From the NCBI GenBank assembly GCA_020625635.1, contig JAHLBL010000001.1, positions 1-41,311 on the forward strand: a stretch of DNA of 41,311 nt. Direction: 5' to 3'. Source of the stretch: a bacterium (GTDB taxonomy: Bacteria; Bacillota; Clostridia; Oscillospirales; Acutalibacteraceae). Below the pieces are notes generated by a model. The model was not told the DNA's origin, searched no databases, and worked only from the letters and a program-made list of their open reading frames with translations. Of the stretch, positions 8,233 to 17,984 are shown piece by piece; positions within the stretch are counted from its first letter, which is position 1; each line of letters starts with the position of its first letter. Both the position numbers and the translations under genes were made by a program.

Positions 8233-10276
8233 TCCGATACACCTCCTTCAGTTTTTTTACGATAACGGAGTCCTCGAGATTGACCTTGCCCGAAACCTCG
8301 GGAAGCTTGATCTCTGTTTTATACATATCCTCATATATCGCAATTATACCCAGCTCGTTCATAGCCTCGAGGATCACCTTGAGCTTACCGTAGGATACAG
8401 AGCCTCCGAGACGGTACGCGATAACGTCGAGCGAAAGCGTGCCGTTATTCCCGCGCGAACGCAAAAAGCGGTACACGGCGGCAAAATCGTTTCTGTCGGG
8501 TATGAGCGAGAGAGCCTCCTCTCCCGTGAGAGCTTCGCCGCGGCAAAACTGCTCAAAGAGTCTGAGACTGCGGATATAGTCGGTGTTTTCCACATCGGAA
8601 AACTTGATGTCTTTTATAATCACGGACAGCGAACGGTTGTCCCTGAACTCGTTGACCTCGAGGTTGACGGCGATATCTACCATATCGCCTACCCTGTACA
8701 CAAAGTCAGCCGAAGAAGAGAAGAACTTCATCGCCGTGATACTCGTGTTGCCGAAGCCGAAGGTGAGTCTGAGGTGCTTATCTCCCGAAAGCGGAGTGAT
8801 TCCGTTCAGGCGCAGCCGTCTCAGCTCAAACACGGGCGTAGGATTTCCCGAGCCAAACGGGCTCAGGTAATTGAGCTGCTCGGCAAGCTCAACGCCTAAA
8901 GCGGCGGGATTGAGCCTGCAATCGATTTTCAGCTTGTCGTACGGCATTTCCTTTGCCGCCGCGAACGCGTTTATCCTGCGGCGGAACTCGTCTATTTTAT
9001 CGCTGTCAAGGCTCAGTCCGACAGCCATCGGGTGACCGCCGAAGTGTCCGAACATATCCTTGCAGGAGACGATTGCCTCCCACAGATCGAAGCCCTCGAC
9101 GCTTCTTCCCGAGCCGCGCGCCTTATCGCCGCTGCGCGAGAGAATGATGCACGGCTTTCCGTAAACGTCCTTGACGCGCGAGCAGACTATTCCTATAACG
9201 CCCTGATGCCAGCCTTCTCCGTCAATAATGAGCACACGGTCATAAACGAGAGAGGGATCGGCGGCAATTTTCCTGTTGATACTTTCGAGAATTTCCTTCT
9301 CGATCCTGCGGCGCTCGGTGTTGTCCTCGCCGAGACTGCGCGCGATCTCACGCGCCTTTTCGTAATCGTCGCTGAGCAGGAGCGAAACCGAGGTAGAGGA
9401 AAGTCCGAGCCTGCCTACGGCGTTGATTCTCGGGACAAGTCCGAAAGAGACGTTACCAGCGGTGATCTCCCTGTCCTTCAGTCCGCTCTCCTCCACGAGA
9501 GCGCGCACTCCCGCTCTGTCGCCGTTTTCGATAATTCGCAAACCGCGCTTTACGAACACGCGGTTTTCGTCGACGAGCGGCATTATATCGCCGATCGTGC
9601 CTATGCACAAAAGGTCGGAGTAGTTGTCGAGCAGCATATCGACGTCAGCGTACTCGCCCTCGATTGCAATGACGAGCTTAAACGCCGCTCCGACGCCAGA
9701 AATATTCTTGAAGCGGCTCGGGCAGTCCGCGCGGTGCATATCGACCACAGCGACAGCGTCGGGCAGGACAGCCCCGGGCATATGGTGATCGGTGACGACG
9801 GTGTCGATTCCGAGGGACTTCGCGTAGGCGATTTCCCCGACGGCGGAAATACCGTTGTCGACCGTAACGATCAAATCAATATTCTTTTCCTTCAGCTTAT
9901 CGACCGCGGACATATTCATACCGTAGCCCTCGGTCTCTCTGTCGGGAATGTAATAGATAACGTCCGCGCCGATAGTTTCGAGATAGGAGAAAAGAAGCGC
10001 GGTAGACGTAACGCCGTCGGCGTCGTAATCGCCGTAGACGCAGATTTTCTCGCCGTTATCCACGGCGTCTCTCACGCGCTGAGCAGCCTTGTCCATATCC
10101 TTCATTTCGAACGGGCTGTCAATACCGCCCTCGTCGTAAAGAAAGGCGCGGATATCCTCCTCGCTGACGATTCCGCGGATATCGAGCAGGGTGGCTATAA
10201 GCGGCGGCAAATCGTATTGCTCGGCAATTCTCTTTGCGTTATCCTTATTCAGTTTTGCAACTGACCATTGTTTCAT
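8219..10276 (-). CDS. recJ: Single-stranded-DNA-specific exonuclease RecJ
   Basis: 5'-3' single-strand exonuclease of recombination and mismatch repair, in the DHH phosphoesterase superfamily. The metal-binding motifs are visible: YGDYDADGVTS (aspartates 83, 85, 87) and VTDHH (163-165), then DHHA1-type GGHPMAVGLS and an OB-fold-like C-terminus. At 685 residues it is longer than E. coli RecJ (577) but in the usual range for Firmicutes proteins with a C-terminal extension. It starts 5 bases after recN ends, and its 3' end overlaps relA. Confidence 0.94.
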   Translation of the reverse strand: MKQWSVAKLNKDNAKRIAEQYDLPPLIATLLDIRGIVSEEDIRAFLYDEGGIDSPFEMKDMDKAAQRVRDAVDNGEKICVYGDYDADGVTSTALLFSYLETIGADVIYYIPDRETEGYGMNMSAVDKLKEKNIDLIVTVDNGISAVGEIAYAKSLGIDTVVTDHHMPGAVLPDAVAVVDMHRADCPSRFKNISGVGAAFKLVIAIEGEYADVDMLLDNYSDLLCIGTIGDIMPLVDENRVFVKRGLRIIENGDRAGVRALVEESGLKDREITAGNVSFGLVPRINAVGRLGLSSTSVSLLLSDDYEKAREIARSLGEDNTERRRIEKEILESINRKIAADPSLVYDRVLIIDGEGWHQGVIGIVCSRVKDVYGKPCIILSRSGDKARGSGRSVEGFDLWEAIVSCKDMFGHFGGHPMAVGLSLDSDKIDEFRRRINAFAAAKEMPYDKLKIDCRLNPAALGVELAEQLNYLSPFGSGNPTPVFELRRLRLNGITPLSGDKHLRLTFGFGNTSITAMKFFSSSADFVYRVGDMVDIAVNLEVNEFRDNRSLSVIIKDIKFSDVENTDYIRSLRLFEQFCRGEALTGEEALSLIPDRNDFAAVYRFLRSRGNNGTLSLDVIAYRLGGSVSYGKLKVILEAMNELGIIAIYEDMYKTEIKLPEVSGKVNLEDSVIVKKLKEVYRNGQI

Positions 10277-10281
10277 AAAAA

Positions 10282-11955
10282 TTACTTACCTTGTGTATCG
10301 TTGTAGTTCATAAGCTTTCGAGCGTGAGCGAGGGCGGTGTCGGTGACCTCGACTCCGTCGATGATCCTCGCGAGCTCGCGCGTTCTGCCCTCGTAGTCGA
10401 GCAGCTTAATATCAGTATATGTTCTGTCGTCCCTTATGTTTTTGGAAATGAGGAAGTGGCTGTCGGCAAGCGCGGCGATCTGTGCCTGATGAGTTACGCA
10501 GATCACCTGCCGCGAAGCGGAAACCTCCTTCAGCTTCAGCCCTACCTTCTGGGCGGCTGAGCCCGAGATCCCCGTGTCGACCTCATCAAAAATAAGGGTA
10601 TCTATCATATCGGTATTCGCTAAAACGGTCTTGATGGCGAGCATCATACGCGAAAGCTCGCCGCCCGAGGCGATTTTTGCCACAGGCTTCGGCGCTTCTC
10701 CGGGGTTGGCGGAGATAAGAAGCTCGATGCTGTCCTGACCGTCGCGGTTAAGCGCGCACTTTTCGCGCGAGACTATGAGCTCTACCCTCGGCATATCGAG
10801 GAAGCTCATTTCTGCTTTTACCTTTTTTTCAAAGTCGCGGGCTGTAGCTTCGCGCACACGCGTCAGCTCGTCGGCAAGGCTCTGCGCCTTTTCAAAAGCT
10901 TTCTCGCACTCTGCCTCCAGCTCGCTTACGTTCTCGTCGTATTTAAGAAGTCTCTCCAGCTCCGCGCGGGCGTCAGAGAGGAATTCGAGCATTTCCTCCT
11001 CGGTGTGCCCGTATTTGCGCGAAAGCTTGTTGAGCAGGTCGAGTCTCTGTTCGATCTCCTCGAGCCTGTAGGGGTTCTCCTCGCTCTCGTCTATCGCGTC
11101 GGATATCTCGTTGCCTGTGTCACGGATCTCGTAATAGAGGTCGTTAAGGCGGTTAAAAAGCCGCTCATATTCGGGGTTAAGGTCGCTCGCCTTTTGCAGA
11201 GCGGTAACGGCGTCGTCGAGAATATCAATCGCTCCCGTCACTCCCTCGCCCTCGAGGTATGCCTTAGTCTTGTGGAGCGCCTCGGTGATTTTTCCCGCGT
11301 TCATAAGCACGCGTCTCTCCTCGGTGAGGGCTTCCGTCTCGCCGATCTCGACAGCCGCGTCGTCGAGCTCGCTTACCTGGTAAGAAAGGATGTCGATTCT
11401 CTGCTCGCGGTTGGTCTCGCTCGCGCGGAAGTCGTTAAGCTGTTTTTTCAGCCTTCCGTATTCGCGGAAGGCCTCCCTGTAGCGGGCGAGCAGCTCCGCG
11501 TCGTCGGCAAGGTTATCTATGTAGGTGATGTGGGTTTCGGGTGAAAAAAGCTCGTAGCTCTCGTGCTGACCGTGAATGTTGATAAGATTCAGCCCGAGCT
11601 CTCTGAGGAACGAGACCGTAGCGGGACGACCGTTCACGCGGCAGACATTCTTGCCCGACAGCGAGAGCGTACGGCTGACTACGAGCTGTCCGTCCTCGAG
11701 CTGATAGCCGTTGTCGGTAAGCGTAGCGACAACAGCCTCGTTGACGTCCGAGAATGTCGCGAAAACCGTGGCGGTATCTTCGCCGTTTCGTATAATATCG
11801 CGTCCCGTTCGTCTTCCGAGAATGGCGTTTATAGCGTCAATAACGATACTTTTTCCCGCGCCTGTCTCGCCCGTGAGAATATTAAGCCCCGCGTACAAAT
11901 CAATATTCGTTTTTTCAATAACTGCGATGTTCTCTATGTAGAGCGAATTAAGCAT
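10282..11955 (-). CDS. recN: DNA repair ATPase RecN
   Basis: SMC-like ATPase acting at double-strand breaks. The Walker A motif GETGAGKS is at residues 29-36. A long helical, charged coiled-coil fills the middle (about 150-400). The ABC signature GGELSRMMLA and Walker B LIFDEVDTGISG come near the C-terminus. Length (557) is normal. It lies 18 bases downstream of argR, the ahrC-recN pairing conserved in Firmicutes. Confidence 0.96.
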   Translation of the reverse strand: MLNSLYIENIAVIEKTNIDLYAGLNILTGETGAGKSIVIDAINAILGRRTGRDIIRNGEDTATVFATFSDVNEAVVATLTDNGYQLEDGQLVVSRTLSLSGKNVCRVNGRPATVSFLRELGLNLINIHGQHESYELFSPETHITYIDNLADDAELLARYREAFREYGRLKKQLNDFRASETNREQRIDILSYQVSELDDAAVEIGETEALTEERRVLMNAGKITEALHKTKAYLEGEGVTGAIDILDDAVTALQKASDLNPEYERLFNRLNDLYYEIRDTGNEISDAIDESEENPYRLEEIEQRLDLLNKLSRKYGHTEEEMLEFLSDARAELERLLKYDENVSELEAECEKAFEKAQSLADELTRVREATARDFEKKVKAEMSFLDMPRVELIVSREKCALNRDGQDSIELLISANPGEAPKPVAKIASGGELSRMMLAIKTVLANTDMIDTLIFDEVDTGISGSAAQKVGLKLKEVSASRQVICVTHQAQIAALADSHFLISKNIRDDRTYTDIKLLDYEGRTRELARIIDGVEVTDTALAHARKLMNYNDTQGK

Positions 11956-11973
11956 TCTGTTCGTCCTTCCGGA

Positions 11974-12417
11974 TCAGAGATATTTTTTGAGGTCGATGAC
12001 GAGCATAGCGGCAAGCTCCGCCGAAGCGCACGCGATAAAAATAGTGTCGTCACCCGCGATAGTTCCGACGATCCCGCTCAGGCTGAGCGTGTCGATTGAG
12101 GCGCAGACCGCGTTAGCCATACCCGCGAGCGTCTTTATTACGACGATATTCGAAGCGGGCTTGACGGACACAACGGAGCTGTTGAAGAACGACCTCATAT
12201 CGCTGCTGTCGGAGTCGCTTTTCGACATTGAGGTGTAACGGTACTTACCGTCTGACGAAAGTGTTTTAAGAAGTCTCAGCTCCTTTATATCGCGCGATAC
12301 CGTCGCCTGAGTGACGTTGTAGCCGTCGGACTTGAGCCTGACGAGCAGTTCCTCCTGAGTCTCGATTGAAAATTCGTTAATGAGTTCAAGTATTCTCGCC
12401 TGACGTCGTGTTTTCAT
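11974..12417 (-). CDS. argR: Arginine repressor ArgR/AhrC
   Basis: Arginine-dependent hexameric regulator of arginine biosynthesis and catabolism. The N-terminal winged helix includes SDGYNVTQATVSRDIKEL, and the C-terminal oligomerisation domain contains the arginine-binding GTIAGDDT. Length 147 is normal. Its ATG overlaps the nadK stop (TGATG), so the two are coupled. No arginine-metabolism genes are in the window; the location reflects conserved synteny with recN, and targets are presumably elsewhere. Confidence 0.95.
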   Translation of the reverse strand: MKTRRQARILELINEFSIETQEELLVRLKSDGYNVTQATVSRDIKELRLLKTLSSDGKYRYTSMSKSDSDSSDMRSFFNSSVVSVKPASNIVVIKTLAGMANAVCASIDTLSLSGIVGTIAGDDTIFIACASAELAAMLVIDLKKYL

Positions 12418-13274
12418 CAGTTTTTCCTCTCTTTCAGTTTTTCATTAAGAAGCTGATAAAAATTGCGCTCATACAGTGTGATTAGCTTCAGTTTGAGAGG
12501 GGAGCGCTTTACTGTTACGATATCCTCGGGGGATATCTCTATGTTTATTTCTCCGTCGACCGAAAGTATCGCGGGGATATCGTCGGACGGCTGGACAATC
12601 GCCGTGAGGACGGCGTCGCCTCCGAAAACGACGGAGCGCGAGATAAGCGAGTGCGGACAAATCGGCGTAAGAAGTATGCATTTCATCTCGGGGTAAATCA
12701 CGGGACCTCCCGCGGAAAGCGAGTAAGCCGTCGAGCCCGTCGGTGTTGAGAAGAGCAGTCCGTCGGCGCGGTAGGTGGGAATCGGGGAATCGTCGAGCGA
12801 AACCGAGATGTCGATGATCCGCGAAAGCTGTCCGCGGGCTACCGTCGCCTCATTAACGGCTATGTACTTTTTCTCCGAGCCGCCGCGTCTTACAGTTACG
12901 TCGAGCAGCATACGGTCGCGGATCTCATAATCACCGCTGATAAGCCGAAGCAGATCGGTAATGTTGTCGGGCTCGACCTCGGCGGCAAAACCGAGACGTC
13001 CGACGTTAACGCCGATAAGCGGTTTGTCCGCCTGCGCGGCGTGCTTGGCGGCGTGGATGATCGTACCGTCACCTCCGACGGTAACCGCCATATCGCAGCT
13101 GTCGAAAAGCTCGGCGTGAGTATCGCGGAATTCAAGATTCTCAAAGCGAGAAAACTCGCCGTATCTTCTCAGCGTTACGAGCTTCGCGCCCGCCCCACCG
13201 AGCAGCGTGATTATCTCAGCCGCGCACGAAACCGCTTTTTCCTTTGATGTATTTACAATTAGACCGATGTTCAT
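12417..13274 (-). CDS. nadK: NAD kinase
   Basis: Phosphorylates NAD to NADP and so sets the NADPH pool. The catalytic GGDGT is at residues 67-71, NEATVAR supplies the NE/D ligand, and TPTGSTAYSLSAGGP is the conserved nucleotide-binding loop. Length 285 is typical. It lies between tlyA (2-base gap) and argR (overlap), the usual clostridial order tlyA-nadK-argR-recN. Confidence 0.95.
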   Translation of the reverse strand: MNIGLIVNTSKEKAVSCAAEIITLLGGAGAKLVTLRRYGEFSRFENLEFRDTHAELFDSCDMAVTVGGDGTIIHAAKHAAQADKPLIGVNVGRLGFAAEVEPDNITDLLRLISGDYEIRDRMLLDVTVRRGGSEKKYIAVNEATVARGQLSRIIDISVSLDDSPIPTYRADGLLFSTPTGSTAYSLSAGGPVIYPEMKCILLTPICPHSLISRSVVFGGDAVLTAIVQPSDDIPAILSVDGEINIEISPEDIVTVKRSPLKLKLITLYERNFYQLLNEKLKERKN

Positions 13275-13276
13275 AA

Positions 13277-14086
13277 TTACCTCTGTTTATCAAGAGCGTT
13301 GTGTGACTGTTCAACGAGCTCCTCGGGAGTAATTTCGGTGAAGGACTCGGGTGAGTCGGATTTTCTCAGGTGAATAAGGTACTCAATGTTGCCCTCGGGA
13401 CCCTTTATCGGGGAGAAATCGAGGTTGAGCACGCTGTAGCCATTCTCAAGGCAAAAGTCGTAAATTGAGCGCACAACCTCCGCGTGGACGGCGGGGTCGC
13501 GTACTACGCCCTTCTTCCCCACCTTTTCGCGTCCCGCCTCGAACTGCGGCTTTATAAGACACACAGCCTCCGCGTTTTCGCCGAGCAGCTCGCGCGCCAC
13601 TGGAAGCAGCAGCTTAAGAGAGATAAAGCTGACGTCTATGGAGAAGAAGTCAATTTCATCGGGGACCTGCTCACGGGTGACGCTGCGCATATTGGTGCGT
13701 TCAAGGTTAACTACGCGCTCGTCGGTGCGAAGCTTCCAAGCGAGCTGACCGTAGCCGACGTCGATGGAATAAACCTTTTTCGCGCCGTTCTGAAGCATAC
13801 AGTCGGTAAAGCCGCCCGTAGAGGCTCCGATATCCATTGTAACCTTATCTTTCAGGTCAAGGTCAAAATTATTGATAGCCTTCTCGAGCTTGAGACCGCC
13901 GCGGCTCACATAGCGCGGAGCCTTTCCGCGGAACTCGATCTCGGCGTTTTCGTCGTAGGACTGACCGCATTTATCGGCTTTCTGTCCGCTGACATAAACC
14001 TCGCCCGCCATAATTATCGCCTTTGCCTTTTCTCTGCTTTCGGCGAAGCCTCTTTCACAGACGAGTACATCAAGTCTCTTTTTCAT
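13277..14086 (-). CDS. tlyA: TlyA-family rRNA 2'-O-methyltransferase
   Basis: Predicted SAM-dependent 2'-O-methyltransferase of 16S/23S rRNA cytidines. It was formerly called haemolysin A, a name not supported by mechanism. An S4 RNA-binding domain occupies about residues 3-62 (LDVLVCERGFAESREKAK), followed by an FtsJ/RrmJ fold with the SAM-binding DIGASTGGFTDC. Length 269. It overlaps the dxs stop by four bases (ATGA). The dxs-tlyA pair is conserved in Firmicutes (yqiE-yqxC in B. subtilis). Confidence 0.93.
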   Translation of the reverse strand: MKKRLDVLVCERGFAESREKAKAIIMAGEVYVSGQKADKCGQSYDENAEIEFRGKAPRYVSRGGLKLEKAINNFDLDLKDKVTMDIGASTGGFTDCMLQNGAKKVYSIDVGYGQLAWKLRTDERVVNLERTNMRSVTREQVPDEIDFFSIDVSFISLKLLLPVARELLGENAEAVCLIKPQFEAGREKVGKKGVVRDPAVHAEVVRSIYDFCLENGYSVLNLDFSPIKGPEGNIEYLIHLRKSDSPESFTEITPEELVEQSHNALDKQR

Positions 14087-15945
14087 AGATTTTCCTTTAT
14101 GATCTCCGCCATTCCCACGTCGTCAAGGCGAAGCTCGCTCAGAGCCTGCGCGACGGTCTCGTGACGGACGAAGGTATCCTTGATACCGTGGATTTTATAG
14201 TAGTGAATAGTGCCTGTTTTCTTCAGCTCATAGCCGAACGATTCGCCTATACCGCCCGCGACGAGCGACTCCTCAAAGAAGAATATGCGCCCACACTTAG
14301 CCGCCTCCGCGACCGCGTTGGTGTCGATCGGCTTAATTCGGCAGAGCTTTATGATTCTTACGTTTATGCCCTCCCCGGCGAGCATCTCCTTTGCCCTGCA
14401 CGCGTATGAGAAAAGTCTGCCGTAGGTAATCAGCGCGATATCGGCGCTGTCGTCGCCATACACATTGTAGTTAAGACTGTGGTGTCTGTAGTCGGACGGT
14501 CTGTACAGCTCGCCTCCGCGAGGATAGCGTACAGCCGCGAGCCCGTCGCAGTCATAAGTCGCCGCGTCGAGCGAATCCTCGAGCTCGTCAAAATAGCACG
14601 GGGAGAAAATCGTCGTATTCGGAATCGTGTTCAGCATACTGACGTCAAACGTTCCCTGGTGGGTTTCGCCGTCATCGCCGACGATGCCCGCGCGGTCTAC
14701 GCAGACGACGACGTGAAGCTTCTGGATAGCCGCGTCGTGAATGAGCTGGTCAAAGCCGCGCTGTAAAAAGGTCGAATAAACGGCAAAGAACGGAATGATC
14801 CCCTTTGTCGCCAGACCGCAGGCAAAGGTCACAGCGTGTTCCTCGGCGATACCGACGTCAAAAAAGCGGTTCTTATAAATGCGCGAGAACTCCGAAAGCC
14901 CCGTGCCGAGCGTCATAGCCGCGGTGATCGCGACAATCTTGCTGTCCTTAGCCGCCATTGAGCAGAGATGGTTTCCGAACACATAGGAAAAGCCCTTCTT
15001 ACTTGAGAGCGGCTCGCCCGTGTCGACGTCAAACTGTCCGATGCCGTGGAATTCCTTCGGACGGTTCTCGGCGGGCTCGTAGCCCTTGCCCTTCTTGGTG
15101 ACAACGTGGAGCAGAACGGGCTCGTTAGTCTTTTTGGCGAGCTCCAAAGCGTTTTTAAGCTCGTCAAAATCGTGACCGTCTATCGGTCCGATATATGTGT
15201 AGCCGAGAAAATCGAACAGAGTGTTCTTGTAAATCAGGTTTTTCAGCTTGCTCTTGCTGCGCTTAAGAAGCTTTTTAAAGAAGTTTCCGATAAGCGGAAT
15301 ATGTGAAAGCACACGCTCGGTGCGCCGTTTTATACGGATGTAGGTCGGCTTTATGCGCATATGCGAGAGCGTTTTAGCCATAGCGCCAACGTTATTTGAA
15401 ATCGACATCTTGTTATCGTTAAGGATGACGATAAAGTTCTTTTTGAACCGTCCCGCGTTGTTCAGCCCCTCGTACGCCATTCCGCCCGTCATCGAGCCGT
15501 CTCCGATAACCGCTATTGTGTAAGAGTTGTCGCCTTTGAGCTGCTTGGCTCTGGCGATACCGTAAGCCGCCGAAATCGAGGTGCTCGAGTGTCCCGCGTT
15601 AAACGCGTCGTACGGGCTCTCGCTGCGCTTCGGAAAACCCGCGAGACCGTCGCGCGTGCGGATAGTGTCGATCTCTTCATACCGTCCCGTGAGCATTTTA
15701 TGGACGTAGCTCTGGTGTCCGACGTCCCAGACTATGCTGTCCTCGGGGCAGTTGAAGGTTCTGTGGAGCATTACGGTCAGTTCCACGATTCCGAGGTTCG
15801 AGGCGAGGTGTCCGCCGTTGACGGAGACGACCTCGATGAGCTTCTCGCGTATTTCGGCGCACAGCTCCTTCAGCTCATCCTCGGAAAGAGGCTTTAAGTC
15901 GGACGGTGATTTAATTGTAGAAAGGATTTTGTACTTGTCTTCCAT
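14083..15945 (-). CDS. dxs: 1-deoxy-D-xylulose-5-phosphate synthase
   Basis: First enzyme of the MEP isoprenoid pathway; it condenses pyruvate and glyceraldehyde 3-phosphate using thiamine diphosphate. It has 620 residues. The ThDP/Mg motif GDGSMTGGMAYEGLNNAG, the GHQSYVHK segment and the transketolase-type VDRAGIVGDDGETHQG are all intact. Together with ispA immediately upstream it supplies the prenyl precursors needed for undecaprenyl phosphate and quinones. The gap to ispA is 22 bases. Confidence 0.97.
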   Translation of the reverse strand: MEDKYKILSTIKSPSDLKPLSEDELKELCAEIREKLIEVVSVNGGHLASNLGIVELTVMLHRTFNCPEDSIVWDVGHQSYVHKMLTGRYEEIDTIRTRDGLAGFPKRSESPYDAFNAGHSSTSISAAYGIARAKQLKGDNSYTIAVIGDGSMTGGMAYEGLNNAGRFKKNFIVILNDNKMSISNNVGAMAKTLSHMRIKPTYIRIKRRTERVLSHIPLIGNFFKKLLKRSKSKLKNLIYKNTLFDFLGYTYIGPIDGHDFDELKNALELAKKTNEPVLLHVVTKKGKGYEPAENRPKEFHGIGQFDVDTGEPLSSKKGFSYVFGNHLCSMAAKDSKIVAITAAMTLGTGLSEFSRIYKNRFFDVGIAEEHAVTFACGLATKGIIPFFAVYSTFLQRGFDQLIHDAAIQKLHVVVCVDRAGIVGDDGETHQGTFDVSMLNTIPNTTIFSPCYFDELEDSLDAATYDCDGLAAVRYPRGGELYRPSDYRHHSLNYNVYGDDSADIALITYGRLFSYACRAKEMLAGEGINVRIIKLCRIKPIDTNAVAEAAKCGRIFFFEESLVAGGIGESFGYELKKTGTIHYYKIHGIKDTFVRHETVAQALSELRLDDVGMAEIIKENL

Positions 15946-15967
15946 TATCCCTTACCTACCCATTTTT

Positions 15968-16840
15968 TCAGAATTTGCGGTTTACCATCGAGTTCGCAAG
16001 CTCGGTCAGAGCGGTTTTGTCGCCGTCGAATTTATCGAGCTCGGCGATCGCCTTATCGGTAAGCATACGCACGCGCTCCTTGCACTTCTCGATTCCGAGG
16101 AGTGAAACGAAGGTCGACTTGTTGTTCTTCTCGTCGCTGCCGACGGGCTTACCGAGCTGTTCGGTTGTGGAAACCACGTCGAGGATATCGTCAACGATCT
16201 GGAACGCCTGTCCGAGATAGTCGCCGTAGCTGAACGCAGCCTGAACCTTTTCCTCGTCCGCGCCCGCTGTGTGACAGCCCATTTCGCACGCTGCTGAAAT
16301 AAGCGCGCCTGTCTTGAGCTCCTGGATCGTTCTGAGTGTGTCGAGGTCGATATCTCTGTCCTCGTAGGCTAAATCCATAATCTGACCGCCCACCATTCCG
16401 AACGTACCGCAGCGTCTCGCCAGTGTCTGAACACACCTGCACGCAGCCTGCGCTCCGACAGCGGAAACGTACTCGGGGTTCGTCATAATATCGAACGCGT
16501 AGGACTGGAGAGCGTCGCCCGCGAGCAGCGCGGTGTCCTCGCCGTAAACCTTGTGATTCGAGGGCTTTCCGCGGCGTAGATCGTCGTCGTCCATACACGG
16601 CAGGTCGTCGTGGATCAGCGAGTATGTATGAATCATCTCAACGGCGCAGGCGTAAGGCAGAGCCGCCTCGTCGCTGCCGCCGCAGAGACGGGCAAATTCG
16701 AGCACCAGCCTCGGGCGAAGCCGCTTTCCGCCAGCCGAAAGGCTGTATCTCATCGAGGACAGCAGATTCTTTATATCATACCGCGCGTCCTCGGGTATGT
16801 AGTCAAACAGGAATTTTTCTATTCTCTGAATATCATTCAC
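15968..16840 (-). CDS. ispA: Farnesyl/geranyl-type polyprenyl diphosphate synthase
   Basis: Chain-elongating trans-prenyltransferase. The first aspartate-rich motif is in IHDDLPCMDDDDLRRG and the second is DDILD within QIVDDILDVVS. Length 290 and the overall pattern fit the IspA/YqiD group, so the product is probably farnesyl diphosphate, possibly geranylgeranyl diphosphate. Its start overlaps the end of xseB by 8 bases. Confidence 0.93.
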   Translation of the reverse strand: MNDIQRIEKFLFDYIPEDARYDIKNLLSSMRYSLSAGGKRLRPRLVLEFARLCGGSDEAALPYACAVEMIHTYSLIHDDLPCMDDDDLRRGKPSNHKVYGEDTALLAGDALQSYAFDIMTNPEYVSAVGAQAACRCVQTLARRCGTFGMVGGQIMDLAYEDRDIDLDTLRTIQELKTGALISAACEMGCHTAGADEEKVQAAFSYGDYLGQAFQIVDDILDVVSTTEQLGKPVGSDEKNNKSTFVSLLGIEKCKERVRMLTDKAIAELDKFDGDKTALTELANSMVNRKF

Positions 16841-17060
16841 CGATAATATCCCCCTTCTGCCTCATCTCATTAATTCTGGTGTTAATATCGGTAATCTCAC
16901 CCTTGTATTTATCGAGCTCGGCGTAGCAAAAGCTCAGAAGCTTAAAAGCTTCATCGTAGAGCTTCATACTCTCCTCGAGCGACAGCTCGCCGCTCTCCAT
17001 CTCAGCGACGATCGCCGAGAGCTTATCGTTAGCCTGCTCAAATGTTAATTTTTCGGACAT
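16833..17060 (-). CDS. xseB: Exodeoxyribonuclease VII small subunit
   Basis: Small helical subunit of the nuclease that degrades single-stranded DNA to oligonucleotides. The 75 residues include the family core FEQANDKLSAIVAEMESGEL and the helix SLEESMKLYDEAFKLL. xseA, its obligate large-subunit partner and usual upstream neighbour, is not adjacent; whiA lies there instead, overlapping xseB by 16 bases. The partner must be encoded elsewhere. Confidence 0.93.
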   Translation of the reverse strand: MSEKLTFEQANDKLSAIVAEMESGELSLEESMKLYDEAFKLLSFCYAELDKYKGEITDINTRINEMRQKGDIIGE

Positions 17061-17983
17061 TCCTTATCACTCGTTTCAGCAAGTTTTAGTAACTTTTGCA
17101 GACGGTGGTTTACACCGCTGCGCGATATCGGCGGGTCAAGACTCTCGCCGAGTTCCTTAAGCGACATATCAGGGTTATCGAGCCTGAGCGCCGCGAGCTC
17201 TCTCAGCTCGGCTGGAAGCGACTCGATACCGTCGCGCTTTATGATTTTTTTAATGGCGTGAATCTGCCGTGCCGAAGCGTCGGAGGTCTTTTTTATATTG
17301 GCAAGCTCCGAATTCATCCTGCGGTTGAGGAGGTTCATAGTCTCCTTATACGCCGAAGCCGCGAGCAGCTTCATAACCGCGTTACCAGCGCCGATATAGC
17401 CGAGGAACTCGCAAATCCCGTCATTATCCTTATAGTAAATCACACTCGAGCCGTTCCTGAGCGACAGCTTCGGCTTTGAGGAAAAGACCTCTATCTCGCC
17501 GATAAGGTGCACGAGGTTCTCCGCGAGAGCCCTGCGCTGGACGTTCAGCTCAAGGTGATAGCCCTTGTCGGGGTCGGTAACCGAACCGCAGCTTAGGAAA
17601 ACTCCGCGCAGAAACGACGCGTAAAGGCTTTCGTCAGCGATATTGGCGCGGTTTATTCTGAGCTTTATATCGCGCGGCGAGTGACCGAAGTCCTCGAAAA
17701 TCCGCTTGCAGTCCTCGCTCATAAGAACCGAAATCCTGTATAAGCCCTTTGAATCCGTATTGAGCTTCAGGTCGGATTTCTTCTCTATAATCGGGTTAAA
17801 AAGCTCCGACAGAAACCTCTCGAAGCGTGACGCCGAGTACCTGTTCTCGGTCTTGAACACAATCTCCCGGTTTGAGAACCTCCCCGAGAACAGCGCCATT
17901 CCGTAAAGCTCGGCGTATTTTCCGTCGCGCGAATCGGGCTCGACAGAAGCGAGCTCGCGCTTAACTTCCGATGAGAACGACAT
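17045..17983 (-). CDS. whiA: DNA-binding protein WhiA
   Basis: Conserved Gram-positive protein with a degenerate LAGLIDADG homing-endonuclease fold at the N-terminus and a C-terminal helix-turn-helix. It is linked to cell division and sporulation control. The family start MSFSSEVKRELA and the C-terminal block (LRELAALRLDNPDMSLKELG followed by SRSGVNHRLQKL) identify it. Length 312 is usual. It follows rapZ with a 1-base gap. The yvcK gene normally between rapZ and whiA is missing from this locus. Confidence 0.95.
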   Translation of the reverse strand: MSFSSEVKRELASVEPDSRDGKYAELYGMALFSGRFSNREIVFKTENRYSASRFERFLSELFNPIIEKKSDLKLNTDSKGLYRISVLMSEDCKRIFEDFGHSPRDIKLRINRANIADESLYASFLRGVFLSCGSVTDPDKGYHLELNVQRRALAENLVHLIGEIEVFSSKPKLSLRNGSSVIYYKDNDGICEFLGYIGAGNAVMKLLAASAYKETMNLLNRRMNSELANIKKTSDASARQIHAIKKIIKRDGIESLPAELRELAALRLDNPDMSLKELGESLDPPISRSGVNHRLQKLLKLAETSDKECPKN

Positions 17984-17984
17984 A

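Noticed and set aside
9032..10264. A 410-codon open frame on the plus strand opposite recJ, and similar long frames opposite the flippase, rapZ and murB genes
   Set aside because: They mirror the codon structure of the real genes, encode low-complexity charged sequences with no known motif, and lack ribosome-binding sites.
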